Source: DALYJJ01 sp031969915
GTDB taxonomy: Bacteria > Acidobacteriota > Terriglobia > Bryobacterales > Bryobacteraceae
NCBI GenBank assembly: GCA_031969915.1
Contig: DALYJJ010000021.1
Coordinates: forward strand, 1-62,413
DNA: 62,413 bases
Direction of reading: 5' to 3'
Under the pieces are notes generated by a model. It saw only the letters and a list, made by a program, of their open reading frames with translations, did not search any database and had not been told where the DNA came from. Shown here one piece after another: positions 27,568-35,997 of the stretch. The translations under genes and the position numbers were made by a program. Position 1 is the first letter of the stretch; each line of letters opens with the position of its first letter.

Positions 27568-29271
27568 ATGCTGTGGAGCCGCCTGTTTATCCCCACTCTG
27601 CGCGAGATTCCGGCCGAAGCCGAGGTGGTCAGCCACCAGCTTCTGCTGCGCGCGGGCTACATTCGCCAGCTTGCCGCCGGCATTTATAACTACCTGTTAC
27701 TCGCCCAGCGTTCGCTGCTCAAGATCCAGAATATTGTGCGCGAAGAGATGGACGCCATCGGCGCGCAGGAGATGTATCTTCCCGCGCTGAACCCGGCGGA
27801 GATCTGGCAGGAATCGGGCCGCTACGAAGTGATGGGCGACAACATGTTTCGCCTGAAAGACCGCTTCGGCCGCCCGCTCTGCCTGGGCATGACGCACGAA
27901 GAGGTAATGACGGATATCGCCCGGGGCGAACTGCGCAGCTACAAGCAACTGCCGCAGATCTGGTATCAGATCCAGACCAAGTTTCGCGACGAGCCCCGGC
28001 CCAAGTCCGGGCTGCTCCGTGTGCGGCAGTTCATCATGAAGGACTCCTACACCTTCGATCTGGACGCGGCCGGGTTGGACGTTGCTTACGAGAAGCACCG
28101 GGTGGCGTATTGCCGCATCTTCGAACGCTGCGGTCTGGAGTTCGTTGCGGTGGAAGCGCATTCGGGCGCCATGGGCGGCAGCCAGAGCCAGGAGTTCATG
28201 GTGAAGTCCGAGGCGGGCGAGGACTTCGTGGTGCTCTGCAAGCAGACCGGCTACGCGGCGAACCTCGAGAAGGCGGTGTCGCGGCCCACGCCGCCGCTGG
28301 CGGCAGACCCGGAAGGCGACCTTTCACCGGAAGAAGTGCACACGCCGGCGCAGAAGACGATCGCCGAGGTGTCGGCCTTCCTGAAGCGGCCCGAGACCTC
28401 GCAGATGAAGAGCCTGATCATGGTGGGCGGCGACAAGCCCGTGCTGGTGCTGCTGCGCGGCGACCATCAGTTGAGTGAGACCAAGCTGGCCGGGTTGTTG
28501 GGCGTGAGCGAAGTGCGGACGGCGCACCCGGAAGAGATTCGCCAGTGGTTCGGCGCGGATCCCGGTTCGTTAGGCCCGGTGGGCGTGACAAAGATGCGCA
28601 TCCTCGCGGACGAGGCGCTGCAGGGCCGCAAGAACATGGTGTGCGGCGCGAACAAAGACGACTATCACCTGCTCAACGTCACGCCGGAGGAAGATTTCAA
28701 GGCCGAATGGGCGGACCTGCGGCAGGTGGCCGCGGGCGATACCGAGATCGAAACCGGCGCGCCGCTGGAGATCGTGAAGAGCGTCGAGATCGGTCACATC
28801 TTCAAGCTTGGCTACAAGTATTCGCAGAGCATGGGCCTGCGGGTGCTGAACGAAGCGGGCGAAGAAGTGACGCCCATCATGGGCTCCTACGGCATCGGCA
28901 TCGAGCGCATCCTGAGTTCGGCTGTCGAGTTGTATCACGACGCCGACGGCATGGCCCTGCCCGCCTCCATCGCTCCCTTCGAAGCGGTGGTGACGCCGGT
29001 GAACAACAACGATGCCGCGTTGCGCGGCGCCGCGGACGAGCTGTACCGGAGCCTGCGGGCCGCCGGCGTGGACGCGCTCTACGACGACCGGGACGAACGG
29101 CCGGGCGTGAAGTTCAAGGACGCCGATCTTGTCGGCATCCCATGGCGCGTCACCGTCGGCAAGAAGCTCGCACAGGGAATCGTGGAAGTCGTCGAGCGCC
29201 GCGGCAGGAAGACGCAGGACGTGCCCCTCGCCGAAGCGGCGGCGTTCGTCCGCGCGCGGCTTGGGAAATGA
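27568..29271 (+). CDS. proS: prolyl-tRNA synthetase (bacterial type with editing insert)
   Basis: 567 residues. It charges tRNA-Pro. The start at 27568 matches the family N-terminus (MLWSRLFIPTLREIPAEAEV); the open frame before it is not homologous. Motif 2 (FRDEPRPKSGLLRVRQFIMK) and motif 3 (MGSYGIGIERIL) belong to class II synthetases; between them is the INS/YbaK-like editing domain (about 225-390), which hydrolyses Ala-tRNA-Pro. The C-terminal anticodon-binding domain is present. Its stop overlaps the next start (ATGA). Confidence 0.97.
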   Translation: MLWSRLFIPTLREIPAEAEVVSHQLLLRAGYIRQLAAGIYNYLLLAQRSLLKIQNIVREEMDAIGAQEMYLPALNPAEIWQESGRYEVMGDNMFRLKDRFGRPLCLGMTHEEVMTDIARGELRSYKQLPQIWYQIQTKFRDEPRPKSGLLRVRQFIMKDSYTFDLDAAGLDVAYEKHRVAYCRIFERCGLEFVAVEAHSGAMGGSQSQEFMVKSEAGEDFVVLCKQTGYAANLEKAVSRPTPPLAADPEGDLSPEEVHTPAQKTIAEVSAFLKRPETSQMKSLIMVGGDKPVLVLLRGDHQLSETKLAGLLGVSEVRTAHPEEIRQWFGADPGSLGPVGVTKMRILADEALQGRKNMVCGANKDDYHLLNVTPEEDFKAEWADLRQVAAGDTEIETGAPLEIVKSVEIGHIFKLGYKYSQSMGLRVLNEAGEEVTPIMGSYGIGIERILSSAVELYHDADGMALPASIAPFEAVVTPVNNNDAALRGAADELYRSLRAAGVDALYDDRDERPGVKFKDADLVGIPWRVTVGKKLAQGIVEVVERRGRKTQDVPLAEAAAFVRARLGK

Positions 29272-30365
29272 GTGTTGACTGGGCCGCGGTGCGGGAGGAG
29301 TTCCCCGCCCTGGCCCACTGGACGTACCTGAACACCGCAACGTTCGGCCAGTTGCCGAAGCGCGCCGTGGAGGCGAGTCTCGGACACTTCCGGCATCGCG
29401 ACGAACGCGCCTGTTCGGATTTTCTCTCCTGGTTCGACGACGCCGACGCCATCCGTGGTTTGGCCGCGCAGTGGATCGGCGCGCAGGCCGAGGACATCGC
29501 CTTCGTGCCGAACGCGTCGTCGGCGCTCGCCATCCTCTTGAACGGCATCGCCTGGCGCTCGGGCGACCGCATCGTCACGTTGCAGGGCGAGTTCCCGAAT
29601 AACCTCTACATCCCCGCGCTTTGCCAGGACCGAGGGGTGGAGTTCGTTGAGGCCGCGTGGGAGACGTTTTACGAGAGCATTAATGAGCGCACCCGGCTGG
29701 TGGCGCTCAGCACGGTGAACTACACCAACGGCTTCCGGCTGCCGGCGGAGGAGGTGAGCGCATTCCTGCGCCAGCGCGGCGTGCTGCTCTATCTGGACGG
29801 CACGCAAAGCGTGGGTGCGTTGCGTTTTGACGTGGCGAAGGTGCAGCCCGACATGCTCGCGGTGCATGGCTACAAGTGGCTGCTGAGCCCGAACGGCGCT
29901 GGATTCGTGTATATCGCGCCTGGCCTGCGGCAGTTGCTGCCCCCGAATGTTGTCGGCTGGCGCAGCGACAAGCGCTGGCGGCAAGTGGACCATCTGCATC
30001 ACGGCGTGCCTGAGTTCCTCGACGCCGCCGAGAAGTACGAGGGCGGCATGCTGCCGTTCCCGTGCCTATACGCGATGGGCGCGTCGCTGGAGATGTTGCT
30101 GGAGATTGGCGCGGACGTGGTGGAGCGGCGGGTTCTCGAACTGGCGGCGAAGCTGCGCGCGGTTCTCGAATCGAAGGGCGGCCAGATTCAGCACCTCGGT
30201 AGCCCGATCCTGGCCGCGCGCTTCGAAGGGCGAGATGCGTCGGCGCTCGCGCGCGAGCTGCAGGCGCAGCGCATCCTTGTATCCGCGCGGCACGGCAACC
30301 TGCGCGTCTCCGTGCACCTCTACAACAACGAGGAGGATCTGGAGAGGCTGCGGAGGGCGCTGTAA
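29268..30365 (+). CDS. class V aminotransferase (cysteine desulfurase/isopenicillin-epimerase-like)
   Basis: 365 residues. The ATG overlaps the proS stop. WTYLNTATFGQLPK, VPNASSALAILLNG, LYLDGTQSVGALRFD and VHGYKWLLSPNGAGF (PLP-Lys in GYKW) mark a fold-type I, class V PLP enzyme. The GYKW context resembles the isopenicillin-N epimerase and CsdA-like subgroups rather than IscS. A catalytic Cys loop as in IscS was not found. Substrate is unknown. It precedes the accessory island. Confidence 0.88.
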   Translation: MSVDWAAVREEFPALAHWTYLNTATFGQLPKRAVEASLGHFRHRDERACSDFLSWFDDADAIRGLAAQWIGAQAEDIAFVPNASSALAILLNGIAWRSGDRIVTLQGEFPNNLYIPALCQDRGVEFVEAAWETFYESINERTRLVALSTVNYTNGFRLPAEEVSAFLRQRGVLLYLDGTQSVGALRFDVAKVQPDMLAVHGYKWLLSPNGAGFVYIAPGLRQLLPPNVVGWRSDKRWRQVDHLHHGVPEFLDAAEKYEGGMLPFPCLYAMGASLEMLLEIGADVVERRVLELAAKLRAVLESKGGQIQHLGSPILAARFEGRDASALARELQAQRILVSARHGNLRVSVHLYNNEEDLERLRRAL

Positions 30366-30639
30366 GCTCTACTGGTGGACCAAGTGAACATCGTACGCCC
30401 AGCGCCCGACCCGCTGGCGAGGGCATCATCGGCTTTCGACGTTTGCTCTCCCTGTAATCCAAGTCAATTGCATCGGTGCCTAACGCAGGCAGTGAATGGA
30501 GTCCTTCCGGTTGAGACATTCCGGCGTGATATCGATAGCCATTCGGCCTCATGACTTGCGGCTGTGCCGTGAAGTTCCCGAACAGTTCCCCGCCATGGTC
30601 GATTCTGCCGTTCCCATTGCGTTCAAGCGCAAGCCAAGC
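30366..30639. other. non-coding stretch at the start of the accessory island
   Basis: Between the aminotransferase stop and the first recognisable ArdC-like sequence I see no open frame with family resemblance, RNA gene or insertion sequence. It may hold decayed N-terminal codons of the ArdC remnant. No attachment-like repeat was spotted. Confidence 0.4.
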
Positions 30640-31215
30640 ATCGTTGCAATTTGGAGTCGTCCAAGCGACCTCTTCCTCGTGCCTCGGCCCGATGTTTCAT
30701 GCCTGGCTCCGGACGCGGCGCTGCGTCCTCAAGGGCGAGAAGGGCATCGTCATTCTCGCTCCGACGGTCGGCAAGAAGAAGTCGCCGGGCAGCGAACTCA
30801 GCGAGGACCCGTAGACGCGGCACTTCCGGGCCGCGCGCGTGTCCGACGTTTCGCAGACCGAGGGCGCGCCGCCGACCGAGTTTTCGTCGATTAGTGGCGA
30901 TCCCGGCGAGCTGATTGGCAAGCTCAGGGGATTTCGTCGCTGGCAAGGGAATCGTGCTCGACCATCCGGACTCAATCCGTCCTGCGCGGGGGATGTCTTC
31001 GGGCGGCAGGATCACCCTGTTGCCCAGTATGGCGCCCGGCGGAGGACTTCTCGGTGCTCGTTCATGAAGCTGCCCATGAGTTGCTACCCGGTGGCGACCG
31101 GCGTTCCAAAACGACGTGCACCGTCCGCGAGACCCAGGCCGAAGCCGTCGCCTTCGTCGTTAGCAGCGCCGTCGGGCTCGAAACAAACACATCGAGTACT
31201 GACTACATTCAGACT
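30640..31215 (+). pseudogene. decayed ArdC-family antirestriction protein
   Basis: ArdC blocks appear in order but in different frames. Around 30690-30780 FHAWLRTRRCVLKGEKGIVI and LAPTVGKKK match the N-terminal domain phrase (…W…KGEKGI.ILAP). An in-frame TAG at 30812-30814 interrupts it; then FRAARVSDVSQTEGAPPTEF, SSISGDPGELIGKL. The frame shifts near 30930 to give GIVLDHPDSIRPARG and SSGGRITLLPS, and shifts again near 31040 to give VLVHEAAHELL (the HExxH metalloprotease-like motif) and TVRETQAEAVAFVVSSAVGLET. The final part of ArdC is missing. At least one stop and two frameshifts make it a pseudogene. ArdC-type proteins protect incoming plasmid DNA from restriction, so this is a trace of a mobile element. 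Boundaries are approximate. Confidence 0.82.
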
Positions 31216-31240
31216 GAGCCCGTTTCCTCATCATTCGCTG

Positions 31241-31246
31241 TACAAT
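31241..31246 (+). promoter_or_regulatory. -10-like hexamer (TACAAT) at the ArdC remnant/unknown gene junction
   Basis: TACAAT lies 20 nt before the ATG at 31267, with GGAG in between. It may drive the three-gene unknown cluster. No convincing -35 is seen. Confidence 0.35.
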
Positions 31247-31266
31247 CAGCGGAGTGCGAGTCCGCT

Positions 31267-31920
31267 ATGGAGCCTAGCAGCGTCACCGTTCCTCCACCCC
31301 CCTCCTTCCCGCAAGGCTGGCCTGATTCTCGCGTTCTGGTCATCATCAGAAGCTTGGGAATGTTCTGCTTGGGGATTGCTGCCCTCCTGGTGTCGTTCAT
31401 TACATATAGATCCCAGAGCAGCGCGACCGAACGAGACATCCAACTCAAGCAACGAACGCTGGAGTTTCAGACCGGCGCGGACGTGGCCAGACTAGCGATC
31501 TCGGTCGTGCCATCGCTCGGTTGCCAGGACGACATCAGGCGAGCAGCTGTCTTCCGTGTGCTCGAGTCCTTTCGACCAGCCTCCGAACAGACCAAGAACC
31601 TCGCGCAAGTGTTGTCTGATAGATGCCCTAGTCTTTCGCCGGTGGCCCGATCAGAGATTCTGGAGTATCAGCAACGCGCGGCGATGAGACAGTTGGAGGG
31701 CTCTTTCAATCGAGCGCTGGCGAATGCGAGAGAGTACAGGGCGAATGGTCTAGACGGCCCGGCTGCGCGTCTATTCGCAGAGGCGCGAGACCTACTCCCT
31801 GATACCTACACTAGGCTCGTGGACATGACCGAGCTTGAGATTGCAAAGGAGGCATACTCGAACGTGCGCTTTGCGGAGGCTTCTGACCGCTTCCAAAAGG
31901 CATTCAGTCGCATTCCGTAG
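31267..31920 (+). CDS. unknown membrane protein with helical, TPR-like C-terminus
   Basis: 217 residues from ATG 31267 (GGAG about 12 nt upstream); the same frame happens to be open into the ArdC remnant, which makes a longer chimeric frame that I reject. A Pro-rich N-terminus precedes one membrane helix (residues about 27-47, LGMFCLGIAALLVSFI), then a soluble helical region. The end (ALANAREYRANGLDGPAARLF… and EAYSNVRFAEASDRFQKAFS) resembles tetratricopeptide-like helix pairs. AGA/AGG codons and lower GC set it apart from the flanks. Function unknown; followed by two exported-protein genes on the same strand. Confidence 0.65.
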   Translation: MEPSSVTVPPPPSFPQGWPDSRVLVIIRSLGMFCLGIAALLVSFITYRSQSSATERDIQLKQRTLEFQTGADVARLAISVVPSLGCQDDIRRAAVFRVLESFRPASEQTKNLAQVLSDRCPSLSPVARSEILEYQQRAAMRQLEGSFNRALANAREYRANGLDGPAARLFAEARDLLPDTYTRLVDMTELEIAKEAYSNVRFAEASDRFQKAFSRIP

Positions 31921-31961
31921 ACAGAAGTTGACCGTTGGCATTGCAAGAAAAGGAGGTTGCT

Positions 31962-32426
31962 ATGATCCCAATTCAGAGATGGGTCGGAGTTTTCGTGCTC
32001 TTCTCCGGCTCAGCAGTCAGTCTCGCGCAACAGCAGCGCACTGACGCTTGCCGCGTTGAAATCACTGAGCCGAGGCAGGGCGACTCGGTGCAAGACGAGG
32101 GCGACGCAAGAGGAATCGCAACGATTCCTGCCGGCAAACGTCTCTGGATCTTCGCGCACAGACGCGGCCTCGCTCTGTGGTGGCCTCAGGGCGGAGGACC
32201 GGCTCAAATGGAGAAGGACAAGTGGGCGACCGTCGTGACTTATGGGCAGGAGCGGGATCGTGGCAGCGAATTTGAAGTAGCAGCGGTTGTACTGGAAGAG
32301 CGAGACCACAACGAGATGGTGAACGTCGTCAAGCGGTACGAAGAGCGCGGCGAGTACCCCGGAGTCCGCTTACCGCCATCGGCCCGTGATTGTTCCGTCA
32401 CAAAGGTCGTAGTATCCAAGCGGTAG
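31962..32426 (+). CDS. exported protein of unknown function, beta-sandwich-like
   Basis: 154 residues. The start is set by AGGAGG 6 nt upstream of 31962. A signal peptide (WVGVFVLFSGSAVSLAQQ) is followed by VEITEPRQGDSV, IPAGKRLWIFAHRRGLALWW with PQGGG, and a strand EFEVAAVVLEE. This pattern (ITxPxxGxxV … lW.f.. …WPQGG… G..FxxAAVV) resembles a small extracellular beta-sandwich domain seen in assorted bacterial surface proteins; that reading is from memory and unverified. Two Cys may form a disulfide. It is the middle gene of the cluster. Confidence 0.68.
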   Translation: MIPIQRWVGVFVLFSGSAVSLAQQQRTDACRVEITEPRQGDSVQDEGDARGIATIPAGKRLWIFAHRRGLALWWPQGGGPAQMEKDKWATVVTYGQERDRGSEFEVAAVVLEERDHNEMVNVVKRYEERGEYPGVRLPPSARDCSVTKVVVSKR

Positions 32427-32448
32427 GACGATAGGAGAGTGCCTCTGC

Positions 32449-33162
32449 ATGACCGTCGCAAAGCGTACACATCTCCGAGGGATTGCGGCGCACACATGCG
32501 GCATACTCGTCCTCGTTGTCATCGTGACGCCGGGCGTTCTTGCCCAAAGAGCTGTCGACCAGATGATGCGTTTGGACCCGAGACTTGCGGCCGCTTACCA
32601 TTTTGCTGAATTCGCGGATGCCTCTGACACGGTCACCATTGAATTGGAAGCCCGAAGAGCTGTCTTCAAGACGCCGAGAGGTCAGAGGAAGGAGTGGACA
32701 TGTGACGGTGGCTTTGAGCCCAGAGACGGCAAACAACTGAGCACCTGCTGGTTGGGGCAGGATAAGGCGTTGAGGCGTCTCGAGTACCAAGCCGAGGTTG
32801 TGGTGCTGAGAGGCAGTTCGGCGGTTTCGCTGAAATCCAGCAGTGACACCCTTCAGTTCGGCAGTGGCGCTGCAGGCCTCGAGCTCGCCCCAGCATGGCT
32901 GCCAGTGGTCCCGGCGAATTCAACTCTGGAGTCCATCCGAGTGTTCGCTTCGAGCACGGTGTTCGAGACCGTGCAATTGGAGTTCAAGCCATCTACACTC
33001 TGCACGACGTACTATGCCAAGGCGTTGGGCGGAGGCGCAGTCGCGCTAGGCGAGATGAGATGGTCGGGCCCGCGCGAGGGGGTGATGACTGAGGTGTCCG
33101 TTAGAAGCGTGGGGGACATTTGCAAAGTAGCGGCGCGCAGGGGGCGCACGACTGACAAGTGA
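32449..33162 (+). CDS. exported protein of unknown function
   Basis: 237 residues, start ATG 32449 with TAGGAGAG upstream. The N-terminal hydrophobic stretch (CGILVLVVIVTPGVLAQ) is a signal peptide. The mature part has four well-spaced Cys (in TCDGG, STCWLG, STLCTTYY, GDICKV), suggesting disulfides, and predicted strands throughout. No family is recognised. The last codons and stop lie within a repeat or hairpin (33111-33175), so the native C-terminus may have been replaced. Lower GC and codon use match the other cluster genes. Confidence 0.65.
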   Translation: MTVAKRTHLRGIAAHTCGILVLVVIVTPGVLAQRAVDQMMRLDPRLAAAYHFAEFADASDTVTIELEARRAVFKTPRGQRKEWTCDGGFEPRDGKQLSTCWLGQDKALRRLEYQAEVVVLRGSSAVSLKSSSDTLQFGSGAAGLELAPAWLPVVPANSTLESIRVFASSTVFETVQLEFKPSTLCTTYYAKALGGGAVALGEMRWSGPREGVMTEVSVRSVGDICKVAARRGRTTDK

Positions 33163-33175
33163 GGGGGACACTTGT
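33111..33175 (+). repeat. GGGGGACA repeat pair with hairpin across a stop codon
   Basis: GGGGGACATTTG (33111-33122) and GGGGGACACTTG (33163-33174) form a near-direct repeat. ACAAGTG (33155-33161) and CACTTGT (33169-33175) form a perfect 7-bp inverted repeat with a 7-nt loop that spans the TGA of the upstream gene. There is no T-run, so it is not a classic intrinsic terminator. It may be an REP-like or element-end repeat. Confidence 0.5.
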
Positions 33176-33255
33176 GTGCCATTCCTGAAATAGCTTTACT
33201 CTTCTTAGACGAAAGATAATCGCCGATTGGTTGGCCGCGAGCGCTGCCCGCCGAC

Positions 33256-33261
33256 TACAAT
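33256..33261 (+). promoter_or_regulatory. -10-like hexamer (TACAAT) upstream of the hydrolase
   Basis: TACAAT lies 16 nt before the GTG at 33278, followed by GGGAGGG. A TTGGCC at 33231-33236 could act as a weak -35 with a 19-nt spacer. Confidence 0.4.
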
Positions 33262-33277
33262 CGGTTGGGAGGGCTCT

Positions 33278-34153
33278 GTGATTCTGCTGGCTGGGCTGCT
33301 GATGGCGGGTGCGATGCAACATCAATACGCTGAAGTGAATGGCGTGAAACTTCACTACGTCGAGTCGGGCAAGGGGGACCTGGTCCTGTTCCTGCACGGC
33401 TTCCCGGAGTTCTGGTATGGCTGGCGGCATCAGTTGCCGGAGGTGGCGAAGACGCACCGCGCGGTGGCGATGGACATGCGCGGCTACAACCTGTCGGCGA
33501 AGCCGCCGCGCGTCGAAGACTACGCCATTCCGCTGCTTGTGGAAGACGTGCGCGCGCTGGGCGCGAAGCTGAGCGGGGGAAAGAAGTTCACGCTGGTGGG
33601 ACACGATTGGGGCGGCGTAGTGGCCTGGGCGTTTGCCAGCGCGCACCCGGATCTGCTCGAACGCCTGATCATCGTCAACGCGCCGCACCCTGCCGTGTTC
33701 CGGCGGCAACTGGCCACCAACCCGGCCCAACAGAAGGCCAGCCAGTACATGATCATGTTCCGTGGACCGGACGGCGAGAAGACGCTGATGGACAACGGCA
33801 ACGCCTGGCTGAACCGGATCTTTCCGCACTTGACGGAGGAAGAGCGCAAGGCGTACAACGAGGCCTGGTCGCAGCCCGGCGCAATTACCGGCGGACTGAA
33901 TTACTACCGCGCTTCGGGCATCGGCCCGGCGAGCGATCCGCAGGCCGCCGAGGGGCCGCGCTTCGAGGTCAAGGTCAGGACGCTGGTGATTCACGGCGAA
34001 GGCGACACGGCGATTCTCGCGAGCAATCTCGACGGGCTCGGAGAGTACGTTTCCGATCTCACCGTGAAGCGAATCCCGAACGAAGGGCACTGGGTGGCTC
34101 AGACCGCGGCGGCGGCGGTCAACGCCTACATCCGCGAATTCCTCGGCCGATGA
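33278..34153 (+). CDS. alpha/beta hydrolase, epoxide hydrolase/dehalogenase-like
   Basis: 291 residues from GTG 33278, chosen for the GGGAGGG 6 nt upstream; the N-terminus then reads as a short signal-like hydrophobic stretch (VILLAGLLMAGAM). HGFPEFWYGWR provides the oxyanion-hole HGxP, GHDWGG the Asp nucleophile, HGEGDTAI the acid and NEGHWV the His. An Asp nucleophile fits epoxide hydrolases and haloalkane dehalogenases rather than Ser esterases. Lid tyrosines (for example NYYRAS) favour epoxide hydrolase. Substrate unknown. Confidence 0.87.
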   Translation: MILLAGLLMAGAMQHQYAEVNGVKLHYVESGKGDLVLFLHGFPEFWYGWRHQLPEVAKTHRAVAMDMRGYNLSAKPPRVEDYAIPLLVEDVRALGAKLSGGKKFTLVGHDWGGVVAWAFASAHPDLLERLIIVNAPHPAVFRRQLATNPAQQKASQYMIMFRGPDGEKTLMDNGNAWLNRIFPHLTEEERKAYNEAWSQPGAITGGLNYYRASGIGPASDPQAAEGPRFEVKVRTLVIHGEGDTAILASNLDGLGEYVSDLTVKRIPNEGHWVAQTAAAAVNAYIREFLGR

Positions 34154-34159
34154 GCGCGC

Positions 34160-35254
34160 TTATTCGGTAAGGCGCACCACGAAGGAGCCGTTCGTGCCGT
34201 CTCCCGCCCCCGGCCGGTGGCTACCCTGCACGTACGTTCCGATGAACTCGGCGCACCACGCCTGGTTGCCGCCGTTTCCGTAGGTGTTACCTACCGTCAG
34301 GAAGAACCCGCCGATGCCAACGATGCGATGGTTGGAGCCCGGAGGCGTTCCGCCGTCGTTAATCGGCGCGGCCACAATGCGGCGGCCGTTGCCGGTGCTG
34401 CTCGCCAGGTACTGAGCGAACGTCTGCGACGCTGTGTCGCTGTCCTGCGCGATCCGGTCCTCAATCGAATCGAGCTGGCTCTGCTTGGCCCCGCCCGTCA
34501 TTTGAACCAGGTCGCCGACGGTGCGCGTGATCGACTGGTAATCCTCTTCGATGGTGAGACGAATCACGTTCGCGCTGTTGATCTCGATGTAGCCGCGCTC
34601 GGACGCGCCGCCCGCTTCCGCCTTGTCGATCACCGCCTGGATCCGATCGCCCGGGCACACATTGCTGGCCTTGCCCTTCTTACCCAGGGTCGGCGACGTC
34701 GGCCACCGCAGGGTATGGCTCTCCCCCACCGTCAGCCCGAAGTAGGGAGGTGTGTTGTTGTGGGCGAACGGCGAGAACGGGAACAATCCCTCGCGCCACG
34801 TCGTCCGCGCCACTTGCGCCGCGGCGGACCGGGAGTTGACCGGCGTTTCGAGCTTCGCCGTGATCACGGGCAGAAAGAACATCTTCACGTTCTGCGTGAC
34901 GCTCACGCGCGCCCAGCGGTATCCCACCGCCGTGCCCGGGTTCGCCGACCACGGGCCCGCGCCGCTGTTGGCAAACTCCACCGACGGGGCGGTGACCGTG
35001 GTGCTGTTGAAGTTCCATTTCAGACCGGTGGCGCCGGCGGCTGCTTTCGCCCGCGTCAGGCCCGCCGCGGTGCCGTCCAACTCCAGCGCCGCCGCCACCG
35101 AGGCGGCATCGGCGATGTTCTGCAATTCACTCTTGGCGATGTAAAGCTTGCCCATGTCCACGGCCAGTCCGGCGGCCCCGAGCAGAGCAAGGGCGCTGAC
35201 CATTGTTACGACGAGAACATAACCACGTTGGCGGGATCTGTTCGGAGAACTCAT
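34160..35254 (-). CDS. Tad-domain (TadG/TadE-like) pilus-associated protein
   Basis: 364 residues from ATG 35254, set by GAGGAAAGG upstream. The N-terminus (SRQRGYVLVVTMVSALALLG, then VDMGKLYIAKSELQNIADAA) is the Flp pilus-assembly Tad domain: one membrane helix near the N-terminus followed by the sELQNiaDAAa block. The remainder is an exported domain of about 300 residues rich in Gly/Asn/Thr near the end. TadG-type proteins are pseudopilins or envelope anchors of Tad pili. No other tad gene is adjacent; the AAA ATPase and secretin at 47508-50418 could be partners. Confidence 0.85.
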   Translation of the reverse strand: MSSPNRSRQRGYVLVVTMVSALALLGAAGLAVDMGKLYIAKSELQNIADAASVAAALELDGTAAGLTRAKAAAGATGLKWNFNSTTVTAPSVEFANSGAGPWSANPGTAVGYRWARVSVTQNVKMFFLPVITAKLETPVNSRSAAAQVARTTWREGLFPFSPFAHNNTPPYFGLTVGESHTLRWPTSPTLGKKGKASNVCPGDRIQAVIDKAEAGGASERGYIEINSANVIRLTIEEDYQSITRTVGDLVQMTGGAKQSQLDSIEDRIAQDSDTASQTFAQYLASSTGNGRRIVAAPINDGGTPPGSNHRIVGIGGFFLTVGNTYGNGGNQAWCAEFIGTYVQGSHRPGAGDGTNGSFVVRLTE

Positions 35255-35352
35255 TGAGACCTTTCCTCGAACGCGACCATCCCCAGTATGGATCGGAGGT
35301 ACTGCAAAGGCACTCCGCCGAAAACCGTACGACCCTCGCACATCCACCGTAG

Positions 35353-35367
35353 CCCCGAAAACCGGGG
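35353..35367 (-). terminator. possible hairpin after purN
   Basis: CCCCG-AAAAC-CGGGG lies 40 nt beyond the purN stop. There is no T-run on the minus strand, so termination here is weakly supported. The 152-nt gap 35255-35406 otherwise shows nothing. Confidence 0.25.
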
Positions 35368-35406
35368 ACGGACGAGACGTTCCCGGGTTTCGGTTCGCGC
35401 CCCGCT

Positions 35407-35997
35407 TCAGCGAACCGTCTCGCCCGGCCCCGAGATCCCGATCACGCGAGCGATGGCTTCCGTGTACAGGCGGTGTTCCTCCTGCAAGATGCGCAGGGAA
35501 AGCGACTCCTCCGTGTCCCCTTCCAGAACCGGGACCGCGGCTTGCAGAATGATCTCCCCGTGGTCCAGTTGCTCGTCCACGAAATGCACCGTGCAGCCGC
35601 TGATCTTCACGCCGTGTTCGAGCGCCTGGCGCTGCGCGTGAAGGCCGGGGAACGACGGCAGCAGCGAAGGATGGATATTGAGAATCCGGCGGGGATAGGC
35701 GGCCACGAACACCGGGCTGAGCAGCCGCATATAACCAGCGAGGCATATGAGATCCACGCCCCGGCCGCTCAACTCCCGCAACACCAGGCGGTCGTGCTCT
35801 TCGCGCCCCACGCCCTTCGAAGGAATGCACACCGCGGGCAACCCCAGCGCCTTCGCCGTCTGAAGGCCTCTCGCCCCCGGCACGTTGGAGATCACTACCG
35901 CGATTTCACAGCCCGGCAGCCGCCCCTCCCGGACGCTCGCCGCGATGGCCTCGAAGTTCGATCCGCGGCCGGAGAGCAGGATCCCCAGGCGCGTCAC
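35407..35997 (-). CDS. purN: phosphoribosylglycinamide formyltransferase
   Basis: 196 residues from GTG 35997, which overlaps the purM stop (GTGA). It uses 10-formyl-THF to formylate GAR in purine synthesis. LGILLSGRGSNFEAI, ICLAGYMRLL, the catalytic NIHPSLLPSFPG (Asn and His) and VDEQLDHGEIILQ (catalytic Asp) are all present. Coupled to purM, the classic purMN pair. Confidence 0.96.
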   Translation of the reverse strand: MTRLGILLSGRGSNFEAIAASVREGRLPGCEIAVVISNVPGARGLQTAKALGLPAVCIPSKGVGREEHDRLVLRELSGRGVDLICLAGYMRLLSPVFVAAYPRRILNIHPSLLPSFPGLHAQRQALEHGVKISGCTVHFVDEQLDHGEIILQAAVPVLEGDTEESLSLRILQEEHRLYTEAIARVIGISGPGETVR

